The notes beneath the pieces were generated by a model that did no database searches, was not told the DNA's origin, and saw nothing but the letters and a program-made list of their open reading frames with translations. Made by a program: the position numbers and the translations under genes. 64,000 nucleotides of DNA, taken from NCBI RefSeq assembly GCF_900156265.1, contig NZ_FTNE01000016.1, forward strand, positions 25,895 to 89,894. Reading direction: 5' to 3'. Each line of letters begins with the position of its first letter. Positions within the stretch are counted from its first letter, which is position 1. Shown piece by piece: positions 1 through 9,442 of the stretch. This stretch comes from Acidiphilium rubrum. Lineage in GTDB: Bacteria > Pseudomonadota > Alphaproteobacteria > Acetobacterales > Acetobacteraceae.

Positions 1-1
1 A

Positions 2-406
2 CGCGAACACCGGCTGTATCAGGCGGACTGGCTGCTGCGCTACTACGGCTTCACCGTGCCCGAAATCACCGAAGGCGGCGATGCCAGTATGCTCGACCTC
101 GACATCGACCCGAAACTCGCCTGGGCGCTGAAGCACCGCGCGCTGTTTCCGGTCGATGTGAACACCGCGCCGCGCGAAATGCTGTTGCGGGTGCCGGGGC
201 TGGGCACAAGGGCGGTCGATAAAATCCTCGCCGCACGCCGGCACATGCGCCTGCGGCTCGATGACATCGCCCGCCTGACCAGCGGGCTCAAACGACTGCG
301 ACCGTTCCTGATCACGCTCGATCATCGCCCCACCCGGCTGATCGACCGCGCCGATCTGCGCCAGAGCCTGATCGCACCGCCGGTGCAACCGAGCCTGTTC
401 GATTGA
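2..406 (+). CDS. Radical SAM DNA modification/repair-type protein, C-terminal part (5' end outside window)
   Basis: The reading frame is open from the window edge, so the N-terminal radical SAM core with its CxxxCxxC motif is not visible. What remains starts REHRLYQADWLLRYYGF and contains a helix-hairpin-helix-like segment (VNTAPREMLLRVPGLG) typical of DNA-binding proteins. This tail, followed directly by a UdgX-fusion gene, matches the family called putative DNA modification/repair radical SAM protein that is linked to uracil-DNA-glycosylase-family genes. The stop codon overlaps the next start by four bases (TTGA), indicating translational coupling. The exact substrate is unknown. The family assignment rests on the C-terminus and context. 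Confidence 0.8.
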   Translation, partial: REHRLYQADWLLRYYGFTVPEITEGGDASMLDLDIDPKLAWALKHRALFPVDVNTAPREMLLRVPGLGTRAVDKILAARRHMRLRLDDIARLTSGLKRLRPFLITLDHRPTRLIDRADLRQSLIAPPVQPSLFD

Positions 407-1812
407 ACACAGCCGTCACCCTCGCCGCCGGCGCCGACCAGGACGGATTTCGCCTCGCAGTCCGGCGCCTGCTCGCCGCCGATATCGCGCCGGATGCGGT
501 GGTCTGGGGCACGCCGGATGCGGGCGATCTGTTCGGCGGCAGCCTCGCGGGCGATGCGCCACCGGTCATGCTGCCGCGGGCGCTCGCTGCGATGATCACG
601 CCGGTGGTCTGCCATCGTGACCCCGAACGCTACGCGCTGCTGTATCGGCTGATCTGGCGGATGCGCCATGGTGAGCCTGAGCTGCTGGCCAACCCGGCCG
701 ACGCGCTGGTCCGCCGCCTCGAGATGATGCGCAAAGCCATCCGCCGCGATCTGCACAAAATGCACGCCTTCGTGCGGTTTCGCGAAACCATCGGACCCGA
801 TGGCACGGCACGCTACATCGCCTGGTTCGAGCCGGATCATTACATCGTCGAAGCGACGGCGGGGTTCTTCGTCGAACGATTCCGCAGCATGATCTGGGCC
901 ATCCTGACCCCGGTCGGCTCGCTGTTCTGGGATACCGAACGCCTCGCCATCGGCGGCCCAGGCACCAAAGACCACCTGCCGGCCGATGACGCGTTCGAAG
1001 CCGGCTGGTGCAGCTATTACGAAAGCATCTTCAATCCCGCACGGCTCAACACGGTCGCGATGCGCAGCGAAATGGCCGGCAAATACTGGCACAACCTGCC
1101 CGAAGCGCGCCTGATCCCGGCCCTCGTGCGCGGCGCACCGGAGCGGCTGCGCGATATGGTCGCACGCGAAGCCACCACCCCGATCCACCGCGACCCCGCG
1201 CTGGCGGTGGCCGCAATGGCCAAGCAAAACCCGAAAACCCTCGCCGATCTCAACCGCATCATCGCCGCCGCCCCCAGCCTCGTACCAGGCGCAACCCGCG
1301 CGGTGCTCGGCGAAGGCCCGATCGGGGCGGCCATCATGCTGGTCGGCGAACAACCGGGCGATGCCGAAGACAACGCCGGCCGCCCCTTCGTCGGCCCGGC
1401 CGGCCAAATGCTCGATCGCGCCCTCGCCGAGGCCGGAATCGATCGCACCACCACCTACCTCACCAACGCCGTCAAACATTTCAAATACCAGCAACGCGGC
1501 AAACGCCGGCTGCACGCATCCCCCACCACCAGCGAAGTGAAACACTACCGCTGGTGGCTGATGCAGGAACTCGGCTTCGTGCAGCCCAAACTGGTCGTGG
1601 CCCTCGGCGCGACGGCTCTGCTCGCCCTCACCGGCCAGCCCCTGCCGCTGCTGCGCAACCGCGGCCCCATCAGTTTCGACGGCCAGGCCGGCTTCGTTAC
1701 AACCCACCCCGCCTACCTGCTGCGCCTGCCCGATCCCGCCACCCAACAAACCGCCTACACCGCCTTCGTCGCCGACCTCCAACACGCCCGGTCCCTGGCC
1801 TCCGCGTGTTAA
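403..1812 (+). CDS. UdgX-like uracil-DNA binding protein fused to an N-terminal DUF4130-type domain
   Basis: Two-part protein of 469 residues. Residues 1 to about 265 resemble the DUF4130/radical-SAM-linked partner domain. Residues about 275-469 are a uracil-DNA glycosylase superfamily domain with GEQPGD (315-320), NAGRPFVGPAG, TNAVKHFK and the UdgX signature KRRLH (367-371). In UdgX the His of this loop (here H371) attacks C1' and leaves the protein covalently linked to the abasic site after uracil excision. The whole protein has only three cysteines (C70, C203, C469), and the CxxC expected before the GEQPG motif of FeS-containing UDGs reads AAPS-like here. The start is a TTG overlapping the upstream stop, consistent with coupling to the radical SAM gene. 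Confidence 0.85.
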   Translation: MNTAVTLAAGADQDGFRLAVRRLLAADIAPDAVVWGTPDAGDLFGGSLAGDAPPVMLPRALAAMITPVVCHRDPERYALLYRLIWRMRHGEPELLANPADALVRRLEMMRKAIRRDLHKMHAFVRFRETIGPDGTARYIAWFEPDHYIVEATAGFFVERFRSMIWAILTPVGSLFWDTERLAIGGPGTKDHLPADDAFEAGWCSYYESIFNPARLNTVAMRSEMAGKYWHNLPEARLIPALVRGAPERLRDMVAREATTPIHRDPALAVAAMAKQNPKTLADLNRIIAAAPSLVPGATRAVLGEGPIGAAIMLVGEQPGDAEDNAGRPFVGPAGQMLDRALAEAGIDRTTTYLTNAVKHFKYQQRGKRRLHASPTTSEVKHYRWWLMQELGFVQPKLVVALGATALLALTGQPLPLLRNRGPISFDGQAGFVTTHPAYLLRLPDPATQQTAYTAFVADLQHARSLASAC

Positions 1813-1846
1813 CCTGATGCCTGCCGTCTTGGGGGGCGCTTTGGGT

Positions 1847-2050
1847 GAGCAAGGCGGGGGGCTTTGCCCCCTCGACCCCCACTAAGGGCGGAGCCCTTAG
1901 AACCCGCTAGTTTTAGGTAAGGGGAGGGCGATACAGGCCAGATCAGCGGAAAGTCCGAGGCAGCGCCCTCCCCTTACCTAAAACTAATGGATTTTAAAGG
2001 CTCCGCCTTTAACGGGGTCCAGGGGCAGAGCCCCTGGCCTTGCTTGCCCA
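1847..2050. repeat. Family A structured repeat, copy A1
   Basis: About 200 bp of nested inverted repeats: an outer hairpin with a GGGGGCTTTGCCCCC core, a ACCCCC/GGGGTCC helix enclosing the rest, an inner AAGGGCGGAGCCCTT hairpin, a perfect 23-bp central stem (1908-1930 with 1964-1986) carrying a 33-nt loop, an AAAGGCTCCGCCTTT hairpin and a closing GGGGCAGAGCCCC hairpin. It lies between the convergent udgX-like and pqiC genes and could also act as a two-way terminator. Its flanks are the same as copy A7 but its loop is in the opposite orientation. Confidence 0.9.
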
Positions 2051-2084
2051 ACGCGCCACCCCCAAAACGGCAGGCATCGGGTTG

Positions 2085-2675
2085 TCACGCGTGGCCCGGG
2101 GCCAGGAGGGTGGCGATCTGGGTGGCGAAGTCGCCCCACACTGCGGACATGGCGGCGGCGATCTGGGTGGGCGTGGTGCCGTTGGTGGGCGAGCGCAGGT
2201 GGATGAGGCGGGTTTGGCGGTGTTGGCTGGTTTGGGGTTTGATCGAGACATCGGCGTCGAGGGTGATTTGGCCGGTAGCATCGGGGTCGAAGGTCAGGAT
2301 GTTGATTTCGATGATCAGGCTATCGGGCAGGTCGATGGCGCCGCCGCCGCCGATCACGGTGGCGTAGGGCAGGCGTTGGGCGAGGTTCTGGACCATGCTG
2401 ATGCGCAGCAGGTCGGTGAGGGAGCCGGCCCATTGATTATCATCGAAGGTGGCGAAGCTGGTGCGGCTGCTGGGTTTGGGCAGGCCGCTCTGGTTCAGAT
2501 AGGACGGGATGATGATCGGCCGCAGGGCGATATTGGCGTGCACCGTGCGATCGACGGCGCCTGGGGTTGGCGCGATGCGGTAATATTGCGTGACGACGGC
2601 GGTGCCGCACCCGGCCAGCGGGGCGCAGAGGGCGGCGGCGCCGGCGATCAGGGTGGTGCGGCGGGTTGCCATCAA
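2085..2675 (-). CDS. pqiC: PqiC/DUF330-type ABC transport auxiliary lipoprotein
   Basis: 196-residue lipoprotein. A short signal sequence ends in the lipobox LAGC, so the mature protein starts at Cys and is probably anchored to the outer membrane. The body has the pattern of PqiC/YmbA proteins (YYRIAP near the N-terminus, then a central QWAGSLTDLLRISMVQNLA segment). PqiC is thought to dock the PqiB tunnel at the outer membrane for lipid traffic. The gene is last in the pqiABC operon and its start overlaps the pqiB stop by four bases. Confidence 0.87.
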   Translation of the reverse strand: MMATRRTTLIAGAAALCAPLAGCGTAVVTQYYRIAPTPGAVDRTVHANIALRPIIIPSYLNQSGLPKPSSRTSFATFDDNQWAGSLTDLLRISMVQNLAQRLPYATVIGGGGAIDLPDSLIIEINILTFDPDATGQITLDADVSIKPQTSQHRQTRLIHLRSPTNGTTPTQIAAAMSAVWGDFATQIATLLAPGHA

Positions 2676-4249
2676 TGCTTGCTCCTTCCGAACAGGACCG
2701 CTTGCGGGTGCTGCGACAGGTAATTGGTCAATTGCTGGACCGATTGCAGGGTCTGGTTGCTCTGGCTGATCAGGCGTTCGAGGTTGATCTCGAAATCGGA
2801 ATCCGGGCCATAGCTGCGGTTCAGCGATTTCAGCAGTTGATTGGTCGATTGCGCGGTCTGGGATACCGAGTTCAGGGTATGGTCGATCGGCGCGTGCTCC
2901 AGCGTACGGTTAGCGGTGACGATCAGTTTGTTCATGTTATCGCCAATCTGCTGGATCGGCAGTTTGTCGAGCTTGGCTGAAACGCTGGCGAGCGATTGCA
3001 TGATGGCGTCGAGCCCGCCGGGCTGGCTGGGCAGCACCATCACATGGTGCTCATGCGTGACCGAGGCGGGTTTGGCGTGCGGCACCATGGTGAAGGCAAT
3101 GATCTTCTGGCCGGTGACGATATTGCCGGTCTCGATTTCGACGCGCATGCCCCGATCGACCAGTTTCTGGAATTCGGTGGTTTCGTTGATCGATTGCAGC
3201 GCCTGCGGATTCGGGAAAATCCGGCCGGGTTGCAGGCGCATTTCGACCTTGGCGCGGATGAGTGCGGAGTGCAGATCGACCACGAGTTTCAGCTTGGAGA
3301 CCACGCCGACCTGGATGCCGAGAAACATCACCGGCGCCCCTTCGGTCAGGCCGCTGACCGAGGAGGTGAAGTATGAAACGACCGGCAATTGCGTCTGGTA
3401 GCCCGCGGTCTCCGCCGCTTCGTGGGTCGGGTAGAGCGGGAACACCGCTTCGGAGGGGCTGGGTTTGTCCTTGTCCGCGCGTGGCGGCAACGCAAAGGTG
3501 ACGCCGCCGGTCACCAGCGCCTGGATGGACTGCACCTCGATATGAAACGCGCCGCCGATGATGCCGGCGGTGATACCGGACGAGTTCCAGAACAGGCTCT
3601 CCGGCTTGACCAGATTATCGAACGGGGCGCGCACGAAAATCCTGATTTTCGCCGGGCCGAGGCCGTTGCCCAGATCATAGCCGAGCACCTCGCCCACCTG
3701 AACGTCGCGGTAGAACACTGGCGAGCCGGTATTGAGTGATCCGATGTCCTTGGCGCGCAGCACGAAGGTGCGGCCGGCGACATCCGAGCGCACGCCGGGC
3801 GGTTGTTCGAGGCCGATGAAATAGGATTGCGGCTTGCCACCCGGTGCGCCGGGATCGACGCCGATGAACGCGCCGGACACCAGCGTATCGAGGCCGGAGG
3901 GGTCCTTGAACGAGAAATGCGGCCGCACCACCCAGAACCGCGCATGGCTGGTGAGGAATCGTGCGCCGACATTGTTCATCCGCACATGCGCGATGACGTG
4001 GCGGTTGTTGCGGCTGAGATCGATGGTCTCGAGCGTGCCCAGCGTCATCGCCTTGTATTTGACCTGGGTCTGCCCGGCGACCAGGCCTTGCGCGGTATCG
4101 AATTGCAGGGTCAGCAGCGGGCCTTGCTGGGCCAGTGTGCGGTAGCCGAGATAGGCCGCAATCCCGATCGCGATCAGCGGCACCAGCCAGACGAAGGAGA
4201 AGCGTTTGCGTTTCAGCCGAGCCGGCTTCGGGGCGGGCGTTTCGCTCAT
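2672..4249 (-). CDS. pqiB: PqiB, MCE-domain intermembrane transport protein
   Basis: 525 residues with one N-terminal membrane helix (about 15-35, SFVWLVPLIAIGIAAYLGY) followed by repeated MCE/MlaD domains, each introduced by a segment such as GLVAGQTQVKYKAMTLG or GLTEGAPVMFLGIQVG. The C-terminal about 130 residues are helical and probably coiled coil. In Escherichia coli, PqiB hexamers form a needle-like tunnel through the periplasm for phospholipids. It sits between pqiA and pqiC with four-base overlaps on both sides, so the three subunits are probably made together. Confidence 0.93.
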   Translation of the reverse strand: MSETPAPKPARLKRKRFSFVWLVPLIAIGIAAYLGYRTLAQQGPLLTLQFDTAQGLVAGQTQVKYKAMTLGTLETIDLSRNNRHVIAHVRMNNVGARFLTSHARFWVVRPHFSFKDPSGLDTLVSGAFIGVDPGAPGGKPQSYFIGLEQPPGVRSDVAGRTFVLRAKDIGSLNTGSPVFYRDVQVGEVLGYDLGNGLGPAKIRIFVRAPFDNLVKPESLFWNSSGITAGIIGGAFHIEVQSIQALVTGGVTFALPPRADKDKPSPSEAVFPLYPTHEAAETAGYQTQLPVVSYFTSSVSGLTEGAPVMFLGIQVGVVSKLKLVVDLHSALIRAKVEMRLQPGRIFPNPQALQSINETTEFQKLVDRGMRVEIETGNIVTGQKIIAFTMVPHAKPASVTHEHHVMVLPSQPGGLDAIMQSLASVSAKLDKLPIQQIGDNMNKLIVTANRTLEHAPIDHTLNSVSQTAQSTNQLLKSLNRSYGPDSDFEINLERLISQSNQTLQSVQQLTNYLSQHPQAVLFGRSKH

Positions 4250-5535
4250 GAGGGCTCCGCGATCAGCGTGGGGTCATGCGGGGTTTCGGGTGCGGCTTCG
4301 CGTGCGCCGTCCCACATCAGGCGCGGATCAAAGCTCTCGACCGCGACCATCGTGATCACCACGACACCGGCGAAGCAGGCCGCACCGGTCGAGGCCCGCA
4401 CATTGGCGAACTGGCCGAACCGCACCAGTGCGACCAGGATCGAGACCATGAAGACATCGATCATCGACCAGCGGCCGATGAACGCGACAAAGCGATAGGT
4501 GCGTGTCAGGCCGAGCAGATGCCGCCCGCTCGGGCGCTGCGCCTCGATCAGCATGCAGGCCATCGACAGCAGCTTGACCAGCGGGATTGCGATGCTCGCG
4601 AGCAGCACGAGCAGGCCGAGCGGCCAGACGCCGGCCGCGAACAATTCCACGATGCCGCCCATGATGGTGAAGGGCGTGGTGCGGGCGAGCTGGGTGATCA
4701 GCATCACCGGATAGAGATTGGCCGGAATATAAAGCGCCATCGCCGCGATCACGAAGGCCCAGCTGCGGACGATGCTGTCGGGTTTGCGGTCGCGCAGCAC
4801 CGTGTCGCACCGCGTGCACGCCATGCCAGGTTCGGCGCGGTTGATCAGGAAACAGCAATGGCACCCGATCAGATGGCCGCCGCGGTGATCGGCATCGAGC
4901 GGGCGTGGCGCGGGGCCGGTATCGAGCGCATCCCAGATCGCGCCGGTATCCAGCGAGCCATCGAGTGCGGCCATCGAGATCATCAGGCCGACCAGGGCGA
5001 ACAGCGACAGGTCAAGATGCACGGTCGCCATCGCGGTCAGGCGCGTGTAGGCGACCAGGAAGCCGAGCAGATAGACATCGACCATCGCCCACGGCCCGAT
5101 CAGCGGATACCAGCGGAAGATCGCCTTGAGAAAGCGGGTCGGTTGGTGCTCCAGACGGATGCCGAACAGGGTGAGCAGCACGATGCCGAGCTTGATTCCC
5201 GGGAATATAATGGTAACCGCCAGCACCAGGAACCCGACAAGATCGAACCCCTGCACTGTCAGTTGTAGCGGACCGGTCGCGATATCCGCGCGCTGCAACC
5301 GGCCAAAGATCGAAATCTGTACGAACGGGCCGGCCAGCGCGAGCAGATAGAACAAGCCGGCGGCAAGCGCCCAGCCGCGCGGGATGCGCATGTCGGGGTG
5401 CCAGATCCGCCCAAGACTGCTGGTGCATTGCGGGCAACTGGCCGCGACGCCGCGCACATTGTGAGGCACCGTCGAGATCAAGCCACATAACGGGCAGTCG
5501 CGCAGAGCGACGGAATGCGCGCCGTCACCCGTCAA
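4246..5535 (-). CDS. pqiA: PqiA, integral membrane partner of PqiB
   Basis: 429 residues with the duplicated PqiA layout: two halves, each beginning with a CxxC pair (CPLCGL and CPQC in the first half, CHCC and CTRC in the second) followed by four membrane helices. The Cys pairs form rubredoxin-like metal or redox sites in this family. PqiA is thought to hand lipids to the PqiB tunnel at the inner membrane. First gene of the pqiABC operon. It overlaps pqiB by four bases. Confidence 0.93.
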   Translation of the reverse strand: MTGDGAHSVALRDCPLCGLISTVPHNVRGVAASCPQCTSSLGRIWHPDMRIPRGWALAAGLFYLLALAGPFVQISIFGRLQRADIATGPLQLTVQGFDLVGFLVLAVTIIFPGIKLGIVLLTLFGIRLEHQPTRFLKAIFRWYPLIGPWAMVDVYLLGFLVAYTRLTAMATVHLDLSLFALVGLMISMAALDGSLDTGAIWDALDTGPAPRPLDADHRGGHLIGCHCCFLINRAEPGMACTRCDTVLRDRKPDSIVRSWAFVIAAMALYIPANLYPVMLITQLARTTPFTIMGGIVELFAAGVWPLGLLVLLASIAIPLVKLLSMACMLIEAQRPSGRHLLGLTRTYRFVAFIGRWSMIDVFMVSILVALVRFGQFANVRASTGAACFAGVVVITMVAVESFDPRLMWDGAREAAPETPHDPTLIAEPS

Positions 5536-5655
5536 GCGCGGCAGGCTCCGATCCGATGATCCGGGCAGAGTGGCGCGAGGCGGGTTCGGCGTCCGTCATG
5601 ACGGTTATAGTGGGGATGCGAGGCAACCGGCGCAATGTGGGGATACACTAGGTAA

Positions 5656-5790
5656 AGGAAGGTCTTCTTTTTTGAAAAAAAGAAGCGAAAAACTTTCCGA
5701 CCCTGGGGCACGGGCGCTGAAACCGGCATGGACCCAAATTAACAAAGTTTTTTTTGCTTCTTTTTTGTTCACAAAAAAGAAGACCTTCCC
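5656..5790. repeat. Family B hairpin repeat, full copy B1
   Basis: About 135 bp. The ends are perfect 17-bp inverted repeats (GGAAGGTCTTCTTTTTT and its complement). Each end also folds locally into an AT-rich hairpin of the CTTCTTTTTT...AAAAAAGAAG type, and the centre is GC-rich (GGGGCACGGGCGCTGAAACC). It fills most of the gap between pqiA and the end of the dehydratase gene. The T runs suggest Rho-independent termination in both directions. Confidence 0.88.
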
Positions 5791-5838
5791 TTCCCTTCCT
5801 TTTTTGCCGTTACAGCCCGCCGCCGAAAAACCCAAGCC

Positions 5839-7620
5839 TCAATGATTATCGCGCGGCACGCCGAACCGCTCCGCGATCCGCTGATAGCCGACCGCGTGTT
5901 CCATCACCGCACCGGTTTCCAACTGGCCGGTGAAGCGGCGGTGGATTTCCTGCCAGGGGGTCTGGTTGAGCAGTTCCGGCAGTTCCATCGCCTCGCGGCG
6001 CCGGGTCAGTTCGGCTTCGTCGATCAGGATATTGGCGGTGCGGGTCTTGAGATCGACCCGGATGCGATCGCCGGTTTTCAGCAGCAGCAGGCCGCCGCCG
6101 ACCGCCGATTCGGGTGATGCGTTCAGGATCGAGGGGCTGCCCGAGGTGCCGCTTTGCCGCCCGTCGCCGATGCAGGGCAGCTGGTTGACGCCTTGTTTCA
6201 CCAGCGCATCCGGCGGCAGCATGTTCACCACCTCGGCCGAGCCGGGATAGCCGATCGGGCCGCAGTTGCGGATCACCAGGATGCAATCGGCATCGATGCC
6301 GAGCGAGGCGTCGTTGATCCGGTCGTGATAATCCTCCGGCCCTTCGAACACGATGGCGCGGCCCTCGAACGCATCGTGATCGCCCGGCTTGCGCATGAAG
6401 CGGTCGCGGAACTCGGGCGAGATCACCGAGGTTTTCATAATCGCGCTGTGGAACAGATTGCCGGTGAGCACGGCGAACCCGGCGTGTTCGTGCAGCGGGG
6501 TTGCGTAATCGGTGATCATTTCGGCATCGATGCTGCGCTTGCCGCGGTTTTCCTCACCCATGGTGCGGCCGGACACGGTCAGCGCCCCTTCGCGGATCTT
6601 GCCGTGGCGCATCAGCTCGCCGATCACGGCGGGCAGGCCGCCGGCGCGGTGGAACCGCTCGCCGAGATATTTGCCGGCCGGCATCATGTTGACCAGCAGC
6701 GGGATTTCGTAGCCGATTTTGTCCCAATCCGCGATGTCGAGTTCGACGCCGATATGCCGCGCGATCGCGATCACATGCGGCGGGCAATTGGTCGAAGCAC
6801 CGATCGCCGAGGCGCAGACGATGGCGTTTTCGAACGCCTCGCGCGTCAGGATGCGCGACGGGCGCAAATCTTCATGCACCATGTCGACGATGCGCTTGCC
6901 GGTCTCGTAGGCGATCTGCGCGCGCTCGCGGTACGGGCCGGGGATCGCGGCGCAGCCGGGCAGCGACATCCCCAGCGCTTCGGCCATCGCGTTCATCGAG
7001 CTGGCGGTGCCCATGGTGTTGCAATGGCCCACGCTGGGCGCCGAGCCGGCCACCATGTCGATAAATTTGTTGTAGGCGATTTCACCGGCGGCGAGGCGGC
7101 GGCGGGCTTCCCACACCACGGTGCCGGAACCGACCAATTCGCCCTCGAACCAGCCATCGAGCATCGGCCCACCGGACAGCACGATGGCGGGGATATCGAC
7201 GGTGGCGGCCCCCATGATCATCGCCGGGGTCGTTTTATCGCAGCCGGTGGTGAGCACCACGCCGTCGAGCGGGTAGCCGAACAGCACTTCGACCAGCCCG
7301 AGATAGGTCAGGTTGCGGTCGAGCGCCGCGGTCGGGCGCTTGCCGGTTTCCTGGATCGGGTGGACCGGAAACTCGATCGGCACGCCGCCGGCGGCGCGAA
7401 TGCCATCGGCCACCCGCTTGGCGAGTTCGATATGATGGCGGTTGCATGGCGACAGATCGCTGCCGGTCTGGGCGATGCCGATGATCGGCTTGCCGGATTG
7501 CAATTCCTCACGGGTCAGCCCGTAATTCAGGTAGCGCTCCAAATAGAGCGCGGTCATGCCGGGATTGCCGGGATTGTCGAACCATTGGGCCGAACGCAGC
7601 TTGGTCGGGGTATTGCTCAT
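5839..7620 (-). CDS. IlvD/Edd-family sugar-acid dehydratase
   Basis: 593 residues. Cysteines C59 (SPCNRHH), C127 (TTGCDKTTP) and C200 ([12 protein letters not shown]) are the iron-sulphur cluster ligands of the IlvD/Edd family. Length and N-terminus ([20 protein letters not shown]) fit the pentonate/hexonate branch (arabinonate, xylonate or related dehydratases) rather than branched-chain amino-acid IlvD. It would convert an aldonate to a 2-keto-3-deoxy acid. Eleven bases downstream of an SDR gene on the same strand and divergent from an SMP-30 lactonase, which together suggest lactonase, dehydratase and dehydrogenase steps of an oxidative sugar pathway. The exact sugar cannot be told from sequence. 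Confidence 0.88.
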   Translation of the reverse strand: MSNTPTKLRSAQWFDNPGNPGMTALYLERYLNYGLTREELQSGKPIIGIAQTGSDLSPCNRHHIELAKRVADGIRAAGGVPIEFPVHPIQETGKRPTAALDRNLTYLGLVEVLFGYPLDGVVLTTGCDKTTPAMIMGAATVDIPAIVLSGGPMLDGWFEGELVGSGTVVWEARRRLAAGEIAYNKFIDMVAGSAPSVGHCNTMGTASSMNAMAEALGMSLPGCAAIPGPYRERAQIAYETGKRIVDMVHEDLRPSRILTREAFENAIVCASAIGASTNCPPHVIAIARHIGVELDIADWDKIGYEIPLLVNMMPAGKYLGERFHRAGGLPAVIGELMRHGKIREGALTVSGRTMGEENRGKRSIDAEMITDYATPLHEHAGFAVLTGNLFHSAIMKTSVISPEFRDRFMRKPGDHDAFEGRAIVFEGPEDYHDRINDASLGIDADCILVIRNCGPIGYPGSAEVVNMLPPDALVKQGVNQLPCIGDGRQSGTSGSPSILNASPESAVGGGLLLLKTGDRIRVDLKTRTANILIDEAELTRRREAMELPELLNQTPWQEIHRRFTGQLETGAVMEHAVGYQRIAERFGVPRDNH

Positions 7621-7631
7621 CGGGGTTACTT

Positions 7632-8378
7632 TCAGTTCGACCAGCCGCCGTCGATCACATGAGCGACGCCGGTGGTGAAGCGGGATTCATCGGAGGCGAG
7701 ATACAAGGCGAGCATCGCCATTTCATCGGGCGTGCCGAGCCTGCCCATCGGCTGGCGGCCGACGAACTCCGCCTCGATCGTCGCGGTATCGGTGTTGCGG
7801 GAAGCGGCCAGGGCGGCAATGCGGCCGCGCAGCGACGGGCTTTCCACCGTGCCGGGGCAGATCGCGTTGCAGCGCACGCCTTTGGTGACGTAGTCGGCCG
7901 CGACCGATTTGGTCAGCCCGACCACGGCGGCCTTCGACGCGCCATAGGCGAAGCGGTTGACCGTGCCCTTGATCGACCCGACCGTGGAGGCGATGTTGAT
8001 GATCGAGCCGCCACGCTGTTCCAGCATGCCCGGCAGAAACGCCCGAATCGTGTGAAACATCGATGTCACATTGAGATCGAACGAGAATTGCCAATCCTTG
8101 TCGGCACAATCGAGCACCGAGCCATGCGCGACATAGCCGGCGGCGTTGACCAGAATATCGACCGCGCCGACCGATTGCGCCATTGCCGCGATCGCGGCGG
8201 CATCGGTCACGTCGAGCGCCATCGCCCCCTCGATCCCGGCGAGCAGGCTGGCATCGCGGTCGGTCGCGATCACCATGGCCCCCTCGCGCATCAAGGTTTC
8301 AGCAATCGCGCGGCCGATTCCCTGCCCCGCGGCCGTGACGAAAGCGGTCTTGCCGGCAACGCGTCCTGTGTTCGACAT
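7632..8378 (-). CDS. SDR-family dehydrogenase of the sugar-acid cluster
   Basis: 248-residue classical short-chain dehydrogenase: cofactor loop TAAGQGIG (15-22), an acidic residue at D40 after beta-2 pointing to NAD, NAAG (78-81), S131 and the catalytic YGASK (Y145, K149). It resembles the 3-hydroxybutyrate/2-keto-3-deoxy-fuconate dehydrogenase group, but an aldose 1-dehydrogenase role is also possible in this context. It is the first gene of a two-gene operon with the IlvD/Edd dehydratase. Confidence 0.85.
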   Translation of the reverse strand: MSNTGRVAGKTAFVTAAGQGIGRAIAETLMREGAMVIATDRDASLLAGIEGAMALDVTDAAAIAAMAQSVGAVDILVNAAGYVAHGSVLDCADKDWQFSFDLNVTSMFHTIRAFLPGMLEQRGGSIINIASTVGSIKGTVNRFAYGASKAAVVGLTKSVAADYVTKGVRCNAICPGTVESPSLRGRIAALAASRNTDTATIEAEFVGRQPMGRLGTPDEMAMLALYLASDESRFTTGVAHVIDGGWSN

Positions 8379-8525
8379 CGTCGTTCCTCATCATCATCTT
8401 GTTGCTTGCCAGCAGGGCCGACTGGACCGAAACTGGTGCGGTTGATAGATGACGATTACCAATAACCAACACACACCGCAAGCAGACCAACGCGCGCAGA
8501 AAGCAAGAGGGGGGGGACACCGACA
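8379..8525. promoter_or_regulatory. Divergent intergenic region between SDR and SMP-30 genes
   Basis: 147 bp between two divergently transcribed sugar-acid genes, so promoters for both must lie here. It contains the semi-repetitive stretch ATTACCAATAACCAACACAC and a run of G (GAGGGGGGGG) close to the SMP-30 start that can serve as its ribosome binding site. No regulator gene is adjacent and no clean palindrome is visible, so no operator is called. Confidence 0.35.
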
Positions 8526-9440
8526 ATGACCGAAGGTTACCATATCTATGATCCGCGGATGCGGCCGATGCTGCTGATGAACGCGGCGGTCGAACGGATC
8601 GCGACCGGGTTTCGCTGGGCGGAAGGCCCGGTCTGGTTCGGCGATGCGAATTGCCTGCTGTGGTCCGACATTCCGAACGACCGGATCATGCGCTGGTGGC
8701 CGACCGGGGAGATGGATGTCTATCGCGCCCCTGCCCGCTTCACCAACGGCCACACCCGCGACCGGCAGGGCCGGCTGATCAGCTGCGAACACGGCGGGCG
8801 CTGCATCAGCCGCACCGAATACGACGGCCGCGTGACCGTGCTGGTCGACCGGTTCGAGAACAAGAAGCTGAACTCACCCAATGATGTGGTGGTGAAATCG
8901 GACGGCTCGATCTGGTTCACCGACCCCGATTACGGCATCATGTCCGATTACGAGGGGCACCGCGCGGAGAGCGAAATCGGCGCCTGCCGCGTCTACCGGT
9001 TCGACCCGGCGAGCAACACGCTCGCGGTGGTCGCCGATGATTACGAACGGCCGAACGGCATTGCCTTCAGCCCGGACGAGCGGTTCCTGTACGTGGCGGA
9101 TACCGGCTTCACCCATCGCGAGGGCGGCCCGCATCACATCAGGGTGCACGAGGTGATCGATGGGGTGCGCCTCGGCGCGGGCCGGGTGTTCACCGTGATC
9201 GAACCCGGCTTCGCGGATGGGTTCCGGCTCGATGAGCACGGTAACATCTGGACCAGTTGCGGTTCGGGCAATGCGGTCGCCGCCTTCGCGCCGGATGCCA
9301 CGCCGCTCGGCAAGATCGACATCCCCGAAATGGTGAGCAACCTCTGTTTCGGCGGCCCGAAGCGCAACCGGCTGTTCATCACCGCGACGACATCGGTCTA
9401 TTCGCTCTACCTCGGCGTGCGCGGGCATCCTATTTCATAG
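8526..9440 (+). CDS. SMP-30/gluconolactonase-family lactonase
   Basis: 304 residues with SMP-30/LRE beta-propeller signatures: FRWAEGPVW with the metal-binding Glu near the N-terminus, NSPNDVVVKSDGSIWFTDPDYG in two parts around residues 118-139, ERPNGIAFSPDE and a GFADGFRLDEHGNIW segment. These enzymes hydrolyse sugar lactones to aldonates using a divalent metal. Divergent from the dehydratase/SDR pair, so it likely supplies the aldonate. The pncA gene follows after two bases. Confidence 0.88.
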   Translation: MTEGYHIYDPRMRPMLLMNAAVERIATGFRWAEGPVWFGDANCLLWSDIPNDRIMRWWPTGEMDVYRAPARFTNGHTRDRQGRLISCEHGGRCISRTEYDGRVTVLVDRFENKKLNSPNDVVVKSDGSIWFTDPDYGIMSDYEGHRAESEIGACRVYRFDPASNTLAVVADDYERPNGIAFSPDERFLYVADTGFTHREGGPHHIRVHEVIDGVRLGAGRVFTVIEPGFADGFRLDEHGNIWTSCGSGNAVAAFAPDATPLGKIDIPEMVSNLCFGGPKRNRLFITATTSVYSLYLGVRGHPIS

Positions 9441-9442
9441 CG

